Assembly: GCA_943787605.1 (NCBI GenBank)
Contig: CALSNB010000001.1
Span: 1,550,001 to 1,614,000, forward strand
Direction of reading: 5' to 3'
DNA from: GCA-2697345 sp002697345
GTDB taxonomy: Bacteria > Pseudomonadota > Alphaproteobacteria > Rhodobacterales > Rhodobacteraceae
Length of the DNA: 64,000 nt
The notes below the pieces were generated by a model. The model was not told the DNA's origin, did no database searches, and was given only the letters and a program-made list of their open reading frames with translations. Shown one piece after another: positions 8,793 to 18,498 of this stretch. Position 1 is the first letter of the stretch, and each line of letters opens with the position of its first letter. A program made the translations under genes and the position numbers.

Positions 8793-9860
8793 TTACTGTA
8801 ACCCCCACTCGTCTGACTGCATTTCAATAAGCCTTGAAGCAGTTCGTTCAAACTCAAACGAATTCATTCCTTTTGGGTAAAGGTTTTTAGGAATATCAGC
8901 CGCTGAACATATTAATCGAACTTTTGCTTCATAGAGTGTATCTATAAGAGTAATAAAGCGCTTCGCTTCGTTTGCTTTTGAGGGAGTTAAAATTGGGATG
9001 TTTTCTATTATGATTAAGTTTAAAACTTCTGCAATACATAGGTAGTCTGCAGGCCCCAAGGGGACGCCACATAAATCATTGAAACTAGCTCGAGCAACAC
9101 CGTTTTTAAACTTATTAAATATAAATACTCTGTCATTTACGTTAATTTTTAATTTGGTAGAATCACCGTTTGTTATGTCATTCCATAGTTTATTAACTTT
9201 GAGCTGTGATTTCTTATCTATCGGTGAATAGTAAAGAACTTTTTTAGATAATTTTTTTTGACGATAATCAGTATTTGTGTCTAACTTATGAATTATAAGA
9301 GAGTCTTTAATAAGAGAAATAAAGGGTAAAAATAAGTTACGGTTTAAGCCATCTTTATACAAACTATCTGGAATTCTGTTTGAGGTTATTACTATTGCCA
9401 CATTGGATGATATTAGGCCTTCAAAAAGCCTGCCTACAAGCATGGCATCTGTAATATCAGTTATTTGAAGCTCATCAAAGCAAAGTAAGTCTGTTTTTTT
9501 TGCTATGTCTTTTATAATTTTCTCAATTGGGTTCTTAGTTCCGATCTTTCTAAGGTCATAAAGAGATTTATGTGTTTGTTGCATAAAGCTATGGAAGTGA
9601 ACTCGAGTTTTATTTTTTAAAACACTCGCCTCAAAAAATTTATCCATGAGCATGGATTTTCCTGAACCGACACCACCCCAAAGATAGATACCTTTTATGA
9701 TTTTGTGATTTTTTTTAAATTTAAGTATATATTTATTTTTTACTCTTTTTGACAGAGAGTTTGATAGTTGGTCTAAAATCTCAATAGTTTTGATTTGGGC
9801 TTCATCAAGAGATAAAACCCCTGCTTCAGTTTCTTCATTATATTTCTTTAGTATGGACAT
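8793..9860 (-). CDS. zapE: Cell division protein ZapE (AFG1-like ATPase)
   Basis: AAA+-like ATPase of 355 residues. Walker A is LWGGVGSGKSMLMD and Walker B is LLCFDELQITDI, with ITSNRIPDSLYKDGLNR after it, a segment typical of ZapE/AFG1 proteins. The family acts on the Z-ring or in membrane-protein turnover. Lysine content is high, in line with the AT-rich genome. It converges on folC with about 20 bp between and stands alone on its strand. Confidence 0.9.
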   Translation of the reverse strand: MSILKKYNEETEAGVLSLDEAQIKTIEILDQLSNSLSKRVKNKYILKFKKNHKIIKGIYLWGGVGSGKSMLMDKFFEASVLKNKTRVHFHSFMQQTHKSLYDLRKIGTKNPIEKIIKDIAKKTDLLCFDELQITDITDAMLVGRLFEGLISSNVAIVITSNRIPDSLYKDGLNRNLFLPFISLIKDSLIIHKLDTNTDYRQKKLSKKVLYYSPIDKKSQLKVNKLWNDITNGDSTKLKINVNDRVFIFNKFKNGVARASFNDLCGVPLGPADYLCIAEVLNLIIIENIPILTPSKANEAKRFITLIDTLYEAKVRLICSAADIPKNLYPKGMNSFEFERTASRLIEMQSDEWGLQ

Positions 9861-10002
9861 TTTTTAACCTTATGCAGTTTTTTCTCTCTTCACTGGTAGT
9901 TAGTAGTAATACACATTAGGTTAAGATAGTTGTGTATTAATAGTGTTTTTGAGATGTTTTATGTGCCTTTTATAATAATTTTAGGAATACTAACTTAAAG
10001 GT

Positions 10003-10920
10003 TTAATTATGGATAGTTTTCCATTTTTTCAAAATGTATTTACTAGTCATTAAATCTAAATGTGCACCACCACCATTTTTTGCGATGGTTATTTCATTTT
10101 GTGATTTTCTTTTGAATTTGTTTAAGCTGTAGAAATCTGCTAAAATATCTTCTCTTTTAATTACCCTAGACTGTAGTGGAATTTTTAATTCTCCAATATG
10201 TTCAACAGTAGTATCAAAAGAATCTACAAAAATGCGACCTTTTTTTATTGCGATATCGTCAATCTCTCGCATGTCGGGGCGATAAGACCCAATTAAATCG
10301 AGATGTTGCCCTGGTCGAAGCCACTTTCCCTTGATTAAAGGCATAATTGACATTGTTGCTGTGCATATGATGTCAGCCTCTTCCACACCTTTTTTTAGAT
10401 TTTGAACTAAAGTAACGGCATGTTTTTTTGAGAAAATAGAAGCATTTTCTAATGAACGGCTCCAGATATAATAATTAGCGTCTGGAAAAATAGTTTTATA
10501 AGCAGCAACCATTGCAGAACTCATGTTTCCTGAACCAACTAAAAGAATTTTTTCAGAGTTCTTTCGAGCCAGATATTTGGTAGCTAGTAAAGAGTCAGCA
10601 GCAGTTTTCCATTTTGTTAAAAGGTGAAAGTCGATAAATGCCTCTAATTCCCCAGTTTGATCTGAGAATAATGAAACAGCACCATTAATTACAGGTAAAC
10701 TAGTATTTTTATTTTTAGGAAATATGGTGGCAGTTTTGACGAGCTGACCTAATCCATCAATCCATGCGGTTCTGGAAAGTAGAGTATCGTCTTTTCTGGA
10801 GAGAATTATGTCTCTAATTTGAGCTTTTGGACGACTATGACCGTCAATTAAGTCTGTTACTAACTCTGACCAATCTAGTAACGGCTCGACATTAGAAGAG
10901 TTAATTATTTTAACAGTCAC
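10003..10920 (-). CDS. Ornithine cyclodeaminase / mu-crystallin family protein
   Basis: The 305 residues show the OCD/mu-crystallin NAD(P)-binding fold: KTAADSLLATKYLA, then ILLVGSGNMSSAMVAAY (Rossmann glycine-rich loop), EEADIICTATMS and the DLIGSYRPDMREID stretch. Members are ornithine cyclodeaminases, alanine dehydrogenases, or reductases of cyclic imino acids such as pyrroline-2-carboxylate. The sequence does not decide between them. It lies 130 bp downstream of dnaE2 on the same strand, with no shared function apparent. Confidence 0.85.
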   Translation of the reverse strand: MTVKIINSSNVEPLLDWSELVTDLIDGHSRPKAQIRDIILSRKDDTLLSRTAWIDGLGQLVKTATIFPKNKNTSLPVINGAVSLFSDQTGELEAFIDFHLLTKWKTAADSLLATKYLARKNSEKILLVGSGNMSSAMVAAYKTIFPDANYYIWSRSLENASIFSKKHAVTLVQNLKKGVEEADIICTATMSIMPLIKGKWLRPGQHLDLIGSYRPDMREIDDIAIKKGRIFVDSFDTTVEHIGELKIPLQSRVIKREDILADFYSLNKFKRKSQNEITIAKNGGGAHLDLMTSKYILKKWKTIHN

Positions 10921-11050
10921 AACTTACCTCCATATAAATAATAAAAATATAGCTCTTTTAATATTGTCATATATACCTTTTTAAAGACTATTTTAACATA
11001 GCTTTGTACGAACTTTAATGAGAGGTTCTGATGTAAAGTAGGCTCTTTTT

Positions 11051-13891
11051 TTATTTTGGAGTTAGCTTACTTCTTAAAAGAGTAAGCGGGTGTCCATGCA
11101 ATGATAAACGCATAGAAGCGTAATCCTCGGCTATATGCTCTCCTATATGCATTTTTTTTGGAACATAGTTTGATAGCTCCTTTATGTTTTCTCCTTCAAG
11201 GCTTTTTTCAAAAAGTGGTAATGTCTTTCTGCTGGTAATAGATTTAGCATCCCATAAAGCTTTGCGGCGATCTATACCCATATCAATAAATGCATCTGCT
11301 TCTGCTAATGTGGCTAATATGTGGGGAGGTGTTCCAGCGCGACGCCAGACATCTTCTATAGTTAAGTAACCATTTCCACGAGCACTTATAATCCAATCAA
11401 TCTCACTTTTTTGTAAAGACTTTATTTGGCAAAAACCCAGACGTAATGCCATCTCACCACTACTGTCTGGTTCTAAAACATTTTGCCAATAACTATGGTT
11501 TATTGATACAGGCCTAATAGTTACGTTATGGACTTTTGCATCTTGAACGATTTGTGCTGGAGCATAAAAACCCATAGGCTGAGAGTTTAATAATGCACAA
11601 GAAAATACTTCTGGGTAATGACATTTTATCCATGCTGATGCGTAGACAAGAAAGGCAAAGCTTGCAGCGTGGCTTTCTGGGAAGCCATAGCTACCAAAGC
11701 CTTCTATTTGTGAAAAGCAACGATAAGAAAACTCTTCTTCATAACCATTTAAGAGCATGCCTTTTACGAATTTATTACGAAAACTACTTATATCTCCATT
11801 TTTTTTAAATGTAGTTAGTGAACGACGTAGTTGATCTGCTTCTGTAGGTGTAAAGCCAGCACCAATAATTGCGATTTGCATGGCTTGTTCTTGGAAAAGT
11901 GGGACGCCAAGTGTCTTCTTTAAAACCTCACCAAGCTTATTAGATGGAAAAATTACTTCTTCCTCTCCATTGCGCCGTCTTAAAAATGGATGAACCATTT
12001 TTCCTTGGATAGGCCCGGGACGAACGATAGCAACCTGAATGACAAGATCATAAAAACATTTTGGTTTCATTCTTGGTAAAAAATTCATTTGAGCACGGCT
12101 CTCCACTTGAAACACGCCTAAGCTATCCCCCTTGCTAAGCATTGTATAAGTAGATTGATCTTCTGGAGGTATTGTTGAGAGAGTATATTCGAGACCATAA
12201 TAGCTTTTAATTAAGCTAAAAGCTTTTTGTATACATGTTAACATCCCGAGAGATAAAATATCCACCTTAAGAATTCCAAGCGTGTCTATATCATCTTTGT
12301 CCCAACAAATAATAGTTCTGCCTTCCATTGTGGCATTTTCTATCGGCACCAACTCGTCTAATCGACTATCAGTTATAATAAAGCCACCAACATGTTGTGA
12401 TAAGTGCCTAGGAAAACCTTGAATTTCATTTATTAACTTCAAAGAAAGAGAAAGTCGACTGTCAGAGGGGTCGAGTCCAAGCTCTTTAATTTTATCATTA
12501 TCGATATTTTTTGAAGACCCAAATCCCCATATTTGAGAGCTTAGTGATGTTATAGTGCTTTCTGAAAGCCCCATAGCTTTTCCAACTTCTCGTACAGCAC
12601 TCTTCCCTCTATAGTGAATTACTGTAGCGCAAAGGCCTGCTCTATGCCTTCCATATTTTTTATATATGTATTGTATGACTTCTTCCCGTCGACTGTGCTC
12701 AAAGTCTACATCAATATCTGGAGGTTCATTTCGAGCTTCAGAAACAAAACGTTCAAATACCATAGAGCCAATTTCTGGACTAACAGAGGTTATTCCTAGG
12801 CAGTAACAAACTACCGAATTTGCAGCAGAACCACGACCCTGACATAGAATATTTTGCGACCTAGCAAAATAGACAATGTCATTTACTGTTAGAAAGTAAG
12901 ATTCATATTTGAGCTTATTTATAAGTGTAAGCTCGTGTTCAAGCATTTTTCTAACTTTTCTTGTAGCACCTTCTGGATAACGCCAGCTTAGGCCTTCGTA
13001 AGAAAGGTTTTTTAATCTTTGGTGTGGGGTCATTCCAGCGTTAACCTCAGATGGATAGTCCTGACGTAATTCTGCTAAAGAAAAATTACATAAGTCAGAA
13101 ACCTCATTGGTGCGATATACAGACTCTTCAAACCCTTTAAAGATTGTTAACATCTCAGAGTGGTTTCGTAGCCTTTTTTCTGAATTTGTTTGAGCTGAAT
13201 AGCCTAATTTTTCAACCTGAAGGTTATTTCTTATGCATGTTAAGATATCGGTTAGTTTCCTACGATTTCCAATATGCATTAAAGGAGCTGCCGATGCTAT
13301 TGTGGGAATACATAAATCTTGGGAGATTTTAGATAGATGTTTAAATCTTATGTGATCCTGTCCGTCATAAAGAGGGTTAAGTAAAAAGAAACTGTTTTTT
13401 CTAAAAGAATTTACTATTTTTTGACAACTATTTAACCAGTAATCTGGACTAGGCTTGTTTTTCTGAGCCTCCTCAGAGGGATGAATTAATAGTATAAGAT
13501 TAGATCCAAACTCTAGAAGGTCCTTTGTATTTATATTGCATTGACCTTTTGGAGCTGATTGGCGGCCTTTTGATATTATACGTGACATCTCACTCCAAGC
13601 TAATTTTGTTGGGGCTAGAGCATTTAAGCAGAATCCATTATTGAGTACTAGTTTTGTTGCAGGAATTAATCGTGGGGAGCATTTATAGTTTTTTGTTTGA
13701 GAGTCTTTTCTGCTTAGAGCAATTTTAAGACATTCTTTATGAGCCCTCACAATGCCGGCAACAGAGTTAACATCTGTAATAGCAAAAGCTTCCATTCCAA
13801 TTGAGGCTACACGATTAGCGTATTCCTCTGGGTGAGAGCCTCCAGTTAGAAAAGTAAAGTTTGATGTGATGTTTAGTTCTATAAATTTCAT
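11051..13891 (-). CDS. dnaE2: Error-prone DNA polymerase DnaE2/ImuC, short C-terminus
   Basis: C-family polymerase alpha subunit of the mutagenic SOS type. In order: PHP domain (FIELNITSNFTFLTGGSHPEE, AFAITDVNS), palm with PPDIDVDFEH and VDILSLGML (acidic catalytic residues), the FPESHAASFAFLVYAS segment, and helix-hairpin-helix region near NGYLTIEDVW. ATG 13891 (MKFIELN) is preferred to the GTG at 13909, because a GTTC-N7-GTTC LexA box overlaps the latter. The protein is about 946 residues, whereas DnaE2 usually exceeds 1050. It ends at LSLHGHPLTLLRSKL, just before the usual OB-fold. The 130 bp beyond the stop cannot encode it. imuA and imuB are not adjacent. Confidence 0.9.
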   Translation of the reverse strand: MKFIELNITSNFTFLTGGSHPEEYANRVASIGMEAFAITDVNSVAGIVRAHKECLKIALSRKDSQTKNYKCSPRLIPATKLVLNNGFCLNALAPTKLAWSEMSRIISKGRQSAPKGQCNINTKDLLEFGSNLILLIHPSEEAQKNKPSPDYWLNSCQKIVNSFRKNSFFLLNPLYDGQDHIRFKHLSKISQDLCIPTIASAAPLMHIGNRRKLTDILTCIRNNLQVEKLGYSAQTNSEKRLRNHSEMLTIFKGFEESVYRTNEVSDLCNFSLAELRQDYPSEVNAGMTPHQRLKNLSYEGLSWRYPEGATRKVRKMLEHELTLINKLKYESYFLTVNDIVYFARSQNILCQGRGSAANSVVCYCLGITSVSPEIGSMVFERFVSEARNEPPDIDVDFEHSRREEVIQYIYKKYGRHRAGLCATVIHYRGKSAVREVGKAMGLSESTITSLSSQIWGFGSSKNIDNDKIKELGLDPSDSRLSLSLKLINEIQGFPRHLSQHVGGFIITDSRLDELVPIENATMEGRTIICWDKDDIDTLGILKVDILSLGMLTCIQKAFSLIKSYYGLEYTLSTIPPEDQSTYTMLSKGDSLGVFQVESRAQMNFLPRMKPKCFYDLVIQVAIVRPGPIQGKMVHPFLRRRNGEEEVIFPSNKLGEVLKKTLGVPLFQEQAMQIAIIGAGFTPTEADQLRRSLTTFKKNGDISSFRNKFVKGMLLNGYEEEFSYRCFSQIEGFGSYGFPESHAASFAFLVYASAWIKCHYPEVFSCALLNSQPMGFYAPAQIVQDAKVHNVTIRPVSINHSYWQNVLEPDSSGEMALRLGFCQIKSLQKSEIDWIISARGNGYLTIEDVWRRAGTPPHILATLAEADAFIDMGIDRRKALWDAKSITSRKTLPLFEKSLEGENIKELSNYVPKKMHIGEHIAEDYASMRLSLHGHPLTLLRSKLTPK

Positions 13892-13903
13892 TGGAAATAT
13901 TTT

Positions 13904-13918
13904 GTTCACTGTTTGTTC
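13904..13918 (-). promoter_or_regulatory. LexA/SOS box of dnaE2
   Basis: GTTCACTGTTTGTTC is an exact match to the alphaproteobacterial LexA operator pattern GTTC-N7-GTTC. It ends 13 bp upstream of the ATG at 13891. A TTGACA hexamer on the minus strand at about 13948-13953 may be the -35 element. The site supports DNA-damage control of dnaE2 and also the choice of start codon. Confidence 0.75.
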
Positions 13919-14146
13919 TTTACTTAAATCTTATTTATATTGATGTATGTCAATACATTTACAGATCTTAGTTATCATAAGGCTAATATAGTTAAAGGTA
14001 TGTGCAACTATTTCCTAATGATTTAAATTATATTGTTAGTATTATGATAAGAAAAAAACGTATTCTCTATTAAATAAAAGAACCTTAGGTTTTTTTAACT
14101 TTTTGGTGTTTAATCAAGATATTATAAAAATAGGAGTATAAAAACT

Positions 14147-14320
14147 ATGTCGTTGAACAATTACCTTAAGAAACTAAAAAGTAAGCATCTGACATTAAAG
14201 GACAACATAAAAAGTGCGCAGGCGAATTTAACAACAGATGATAAAAATATTGTTCTTATGAAAAAAATGAAATTAAGAATAAAAGAGAAAATTTTTAGAA
14301 TGGAACAGAATTTTAATTAG
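14147..14320 (+). CDS. DUF465 (YdcH-like) small protein
   Basis: A 57-residue reading frame with an AGGAG site 10 bp before the ATG. It begins MSLNNYLKKLKSKHLTLKD and ends with MKKMKLRIKEKIFRME. This matches the DUF465 pattern of an N-terminal helix for spacing and an L-K-K-x-K-L-R-I-K-D/E-E motif. These proteins are short helical hairpins of unknown function, usually encoded singly or in pairs in alphaproteobacteria. It stands alone in a long AT-rich gap. A weak AACC/GGTT hairpin with a T-run lies just upstream. Confidence 0.75.
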   Translation: MSLNNYLKKLKSKHLTLKDNIKSAQANLTTDDKNIVLMKKMKLRIKEKIFRMEQNFN

Positions 14321-14689
14321 ATATCAAAATTGGTATTTTTGAAAACTATGGTTTAATTTCAGTTGTACTATTTCTAGTTTTTTAAAAACTGTAATTAGTT
14401 AGAATAATTAAATTTAATATTAGGGCAAAAATTAATGATTCAGTTATAGTTCTAGATTTAGATTAGAATAATAACTAGATAAGAACCCTTGGCATTTATT
14501 TTTTTGCTTAGTTTTTGGTAAAATGGGGAAGATGTTTGATTAAAAATAGAAGATATGAGGTACTATACCAAAAAAGAAAGAGTAATTTTACATACTTGAA
14601 TATTATAAATTTAAAGAGATATTAACTGGAACCTATACAATTTATAGGAAAGTTCATATTACTTATTATAGTCTAAAACTGGAAACACT
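14321..14689 (+). other. AT-rich intergenic stretch with no recognisable feature
   Basis: This stretch of about 370 bp lies between the DUF465 gene and the GST gene. No open frame, tRNA or strong hairpin was found. It presumably contains the promoter of the GST-queG-SDR operon, but no convincing -35/-10 pair stood out. Confidence 0.5.
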
Positions 14690-15355
14690 ATGCACCGCCT
14701 TTATCACTTTGTTCTTTCTCCTTTTTGTCGAAAAGTAAGATTAGTTTTGGCAGAAAAAAAAATTGAAATAGAGCTTATCCAAGAGCGTTACTGGGACAAA
14801 TCAGCTGATTTTTTAAAACGTAATCCAGCCGGAAAAGTTCCAGTTCTAAAAACTAATGGATTTTTTTTGAGTGATAGTCAGTCTATTTGTGAGTATTTAG
14901 AAGAAACACTACCAACATATGCGTTGATCCCAGAAGATTTTGTAGAACGTGCAGAAGTGAGACGGTTGGTTTTTTGGTTTGATGATAAGTTTTACAATGA
15001 TGTAACAGTAAATCTTCTTTATGAAAGATTAACAAAAAAAATAGTGGGATTAGGTCAACCCGATGGTCAAAAAATAAAAAAAGGTGCTCAAAACATAAAG
15101 ATTCATTTAGATTATATGGATAAACTTTTAGAAGATAGATCTTGGCTTGCTGGTAGTTATCTAACTCTTGCTGATTTTACTGCTGCTGCGCATCTTTCAT
15201 GCCTTGATTATATTTCAGATGTTGATTGGAATAGAAGTAGTAATGTTAAAGATTGGTATGCAAAAATAAAGTCTCGACCAGCTTTTAGATCAATTCTAGC
15301 AGATCAGGTTTCAGGGTTTCCACCACCGCCCCATTATACGGATTTAGACTTTTGA
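14690..15355 (+). CDS. Glutathione S-transferase family protein
   Basis: 221 residues with a thioredoxin-fold N-domain: FVLSPFCRKVRL (the S-P-F-C-R active-site loop), GKVPVL cis-proline, and DSQSICEYLEE for gamma-glutamyl binding. The helical C-domain follows, with WLAGSYLTLADFTAAAHLS. The substrate is unknown. The stop overlaps the TTG start of queG by 4 bp, so the two are translationally coupled. This GST-queG-SDR order is conserved in related alphaproteobacteria. Confidence 0.9.
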   Translation: MHRLYHFVLSPFCRKVRLVLAEKKIEIELIQERYWDKSADFLKRNPAGKVPVLKTNGFFLSDSQSICEYLEETLPTYALIPEDFVERAEVRRLVFWFDDKFYNDVTVNLLYERLTKKIVGLGQPDGQKIKKGAQNIKIHLDYMDKLLEDRSWLAGSYLTLADFTAAAHLSCLDYISDVDWNRSSNVKDWYAKIKSRPAFRSILADQVSGFPPPPHYTDLDF

Positions 15356-16389
15356 GTCTAAAAAAGAAACTATATGAAAAAGCTTTGTCGGAGGGGTTTT
15401 CAAAAGTAGGGATATGTAAACCGGATTCCATCCCGGAAACAGAAATGAGGTTAAAAGAATTTTTAGGGAATGATTTTCACGGACAAATGTCGTGGATGAA
15501 AGATACCTTTGAGCGCCGCAGTAAGCCCGTGCACCTCTGGTCAGAGGTTAAGTCTATAATTATGTTTGCAGATTTATACACCCCCAAAAATGACCCTATG
15601 GCATTACAGAAATCATCTGAAAATGGAATGATTTCTGTTTACGCACAAAACCGTGATTATCATGATATTATAAAAAAGAGACTAAAAAAGGTTGGTGGTT
15701 GGTTGGTTGAGCAACAACCTTCAGAGCAAATAAAGGTTTTCGTTGATACAGCCCCATTAATGGAAAAACCGTTAGCACAGGCTGCAGGAATAGGTTGGCA
15801 AGGTAAGCATACAAATTTAGTGTCTCGTGATTTAGGAAATTGGTTTTTTTTAGGATCAATATTAACGACTATAGAGTTAGAGCCTGATTCATCAGAGTTA
15901 GATAGTTGTGGAACTTGTAGAGCATGTCTTGATGTTTGCCCGACTAATGCTTTTCCAGCACCATATAAATTAGATGCTACAAAGTGTATATCGTATCTAA
16001 CTATTGAACATAGAGGGCCTATAGATATTAATTTAAGGGGTAGTTTAGGAAACCATATTTATGGCTGTGATGATTGTTTAGCAGTATGTCCTTGGAATAA
16101 ATTTGCTAAAACTAGTTCAGAAATTCGTTACAGTGCAAGAGAAGATCTTAGATCACCTAATCTTGGTGACCTTTCTTCTTTAAATGATGATGAGTTTAGA
16201 AAAAAGTTTAGTGGTTCTCCAATTAAAAGAATAGGTCGAAACAGATTTGTTAGAAATGTTTTGTATGCTATAGGTAATTCCAAAAGTAAAAAATTAGCAC
16301 AGCATGCCTCTAAACTTACAAACGATACAGATTATGCTGTTTCTGATGCAGCGAAGTGGGCTCTCGAAAATATTAATGTGGATTCCTAA
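15352..16389 (+). CDS. queG: Epoxyqueuosine reductase
   Basis: Cobalamin- and Fe-S-dependent enzyme that reduces epoxyqueuosine to queuosine at the wobble base of GUN-decoding tRNAs. The two ferredoxin-type clusters are visible as CGTCRACLDVCPTNAF and CDDCLAVCPWNKF. VDTAPLMEKPLAQAAGIGWQ and GKHTNLVSRDLGNWFFLG are QueG signatures. A C-terminal HEAT-like tail (LAQHASKLTNDTDYAVSDAA) is present. Length is 345 residues. The start is TTG 15352, inside the GST stop (TTGA). Confidence 0.95.
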   Translation: MSLKKKLYEKALSEGFSKVGICKPDSIPETEMRLKEFLGNDFHGQMSWMKDTFERRSKPVHLWSEVKSIIMFADLYTPKNDPMALQKSSENGMISVYAQNRDYHDIIKKRLKKVGGWLVEQQPSEQIKVFVDTAPLMEKPLAQAAGIGWQGKHTNLVSRDLGNWFFLGSILTTIELEPDSSELDSCGTCRACLDVCPTNAFPAPYKLDATKCISYLTIEHRGPIDINLRGSLGNHIYGCDDCLAVCPWNKFAKTSSEIRYSAREDLRSPNLGDLSSLNDDEFRKKFSGSPIKRIGRNRFVRNVLYAIGNSKSKKLAQHASKLTNDTDYAVSDAAKWALENINVDS

Positions 16390-17248
16390 ATGAGACTTTT
16401 GAGTTTTGGACATGGTTACTCAGCTCAGGCTTTAGCGGACATTTTATTACCACTGGGGTGGAAAATTAGAGCTACGACTCGGAGTAAAGAAAAGTTTAGT
16501 AAAATTGTGAAACCTGGAATAGTAACTCGAATTTGGCCAGATCAGTTATTAATTGATGACTTAGAGTGGGCAACTCATTTATTAATATCTATTGCTCCAG
16601 ATAAGTATGAAGATTTAGTACTTAAAGAATTTAGGGAAAAAATTATTAAAAATATCAAACACTTTAATTGGGTTGGCTATTTGTCGACTACAGGTGTGTA
16701 TGGAAACTACGACGGTGCTTGGGTAGACGAAAAGGAAAAACTAAAACCAAGCACACTTAGAGGTCAATATAGGGTGGATGCAGAAAAAGACTGGTTAAGG
16801 TTATTTGAAACGTACAATTTACCCCTTCATATTTTTCGCCTTGCTGGCATTTATGGCCCTGGTCGCGGACCATTTTCAAAAGTTAAGTCAGGGTTAGCTA
16901 GAAGAGTAATAAAAAAGAACCAAGTGTTTAGTCGGATACATGTTGAAGATATAGCCCAAACTTTAATGCGCATCAATCCTTAAGCCGAACCCTGGAGCGA
17001 TATATAATGTTTGTGATGATCATCCCGCACCTCCAGAGGAGGTTATTTCGTATGCTGCACATTTGCTAGGATTGCCAAACCCTCCCAGAGTTAAGTTTGA
17101 AGATGCTAATATGACTGAAATGGCTCGTAGCTTTTATTTGGAATCGAAAAGAGTTAGAAATAATAAAATAAAAAATGAGTTAGGTGTACTATTAAAATAT
17201 CCTAACTATAAGGTAGGCTTAAAAGCATTAATCAAAGAAAAAATTTAA
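16390..17248 (+). CDS. NAD-dependent epimerase/SDR-type protein, frameshifted
   Basis: Atypical extended SDR without an obvious lipid or sugar substrate, of the kind that follows queG in alphaproteobacteria. The N-part has FGHGYSAQALA (nucleotide loop), YLSTTGVYGNYDGAWVDE and FRLAGIYGPGRGP. The frame stops at 16983, but the next frame continues the family sequence without loss: KPNPGAIYNVCDDHPAPPEE through NELGVLLKYPNYKVGL. A single-base indel around 16962-16972 explains this. Either a sequencing error or a recent pseudogene is possible. It starts immediately after the queG stop. Confidence 0.8.
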
Positions 17249-17289
17249 GTTAAGTGGGTTACAATGATTTGTTGGATAAGAAATATTTA

Positions 17290-17820
17290 ATGTCTGTTTT
17301 TTCTTATAAAAAGAAGTTTTCAATATTTCTGACATGGGTTCTTTTTATTTTAATAACTACATTACTAGCCTCATGTGGTAGTAAAAGCTTTTATAAGTAT
17401 AATGGTCTACAGATAACTCGTATTGATGTATTTAAATCAAAACGAATTTTGATAGTTTATCATAATGATAAAATTATTAAAAAATACCCAATAGATTTAG
17501 GTTTTGATCCAAAAGGACCAAAAAGGATTGAGGGTGATGGAAAAACTCCTGAGGGTAAATATATTATAAATGTACATAACCCTAATAGTGCGTTTTATCT
17601 TTCTTTAGGTGTATCTTACCCTAACACAAAAGATAGAGCTTATGCAAAACTGTTAGGCAAGCCCCCAGGAGGAGAAATTTTTATTCATGGTCAGCCAAAC
17701 AATGAGAGGAAAAAAAAAGGATCAGATTGGACGGCAGGTTGCATCGCATTAAAAAATCGTCATATCAAACAATTATACTCTATGGTTGAAAATGGTACAC
17801 AAATCTATATCCACCCATAA
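17290..17820 (+). CDS. L,D-transpeptidase (YkuD) lipoprotein
   Basis: Periplasmic enzyme of the YkuD fold that crosslinks peptidoglycan or links lipoproteins to it. The signal peptide ends in a lipobox LLASC, so it is likely membrane-anchored. The catalytic motif is IFIHGQPNN, then GSDWTAGCIALKN with the nucleophilic Cys. The start is ATG 17290 (MSVFSYKKK), which gives a normal signal peptide; a GTG at 17254 would add 12 residues. About 177 residues long. A second L,D-transpeptidase is encoded 0.7 kb downstream. Confidence 0.87.
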   Translation: MSVFSYKKKFSIFLTWVLFILITTLLASCGSKSFYKYNGLQITRIDVFKSKRILIVYHNDKIIKKYPIDLGFDPKGPKRIEGDGKTPEGKYIINVHNPNSAFYLSLGVSYPNTKDRAYAKLLGKPPGGEIFIHGQPNNERKKKGSDWTAGCIALKNRHIKQLYSMVENGTQIYIHP

Positions 17821-17832
17821 TGAAAAGAGTCA

Positions 17833-18339
17833 CTAATCCCCAGTTATTAAGGTCCACCAAATTTTTCCGTTGGGCTCTTGAAAATACCCAAAACCAAGTT
17901 TCTTTGCTTTAGGTGATAAGAGTACATTTCTAGTATCTTTTTGTTTTATCCAGGCAGAGACTGTTTCAATTTCAGTTTCATATGTTTCAGAAATATTTTC
18001 ACCTATTAGGTTTCCAGGGTAATTAAAGCGCCTTACTCTTTCCAGTGGGGATGACCCGTCGGAACCAAAATGCCATGCTCTATTTTGAACGGACATATCT
18101 CTCGAGTGAGTTTTTGCAGCAGCATTTAACTTGCTATCTAATTTTAATAATTTTCCCCCACTTGCTACTCTTATTGAGTTAATAGAGTCTAAAACACGAA
18201 ATTGAATTTTTATACTATCGACAACATTTATACGATATAAGTTTGGAAGAGGTTTACCATCTGGACCTATTTTTACAGTTGTTGTGCAACTAATTGGAAT
18301 AAGGCAGACAGTTATAAAAATTATTAAATAGCGGATCAT
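17833..18339 (-). CDS. CAP-domain (SCP/PR-1-like) lipoprotein
   Basis: About 168 residues. The signal peptide ends in a lipobox (LIPISC). A CAP fold follows: INSIRVASGGKLLKLDSKLNAAAKTHSRDMS, RAWHFGSDGSSPLERV, IGENIS and a closing KIWWTLITG. These contain the His/Glu positions of the CAP cavity. I prefer ATG 18339 to TTG 18360, because AAAGGAA lies about 8 bp before it. Its role in bacteria is unclear (wall or lipid binding). It lies between two L,D-transpeptidase genes, which suggests a cell-envelope job. Confidence 0.85.
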   Translation of the reverse strand: MIRYLIIFITVCLIPISCTTTVKIGPDGKPLPNLYRINVVDSIKIQFRVLDSINSIRVASGGKLLKLDSKLNAAAKTHSRDMSVQNRAWHFGSDGSSPLERVRRFNYPGNLIGENISETYETEIETVSAWIKQKDTRNVLLSPKAKKLGFGYFQEPNGKIWWTLITGD

Positions 18340-18498
18340 TATAAAAATTCCTTTTCTCAACTTTAGTGATAGCCAGATGTCTAATACAGACTATGCCTAT
18401 GAAATATTCCAAAATAACTAATTAAACAAACGTTTTAGTTGAAGGTTAAAAATAATAGTAATAAAGTGACTCTAACTTAATTTTTTGGAAGTAGTAAA

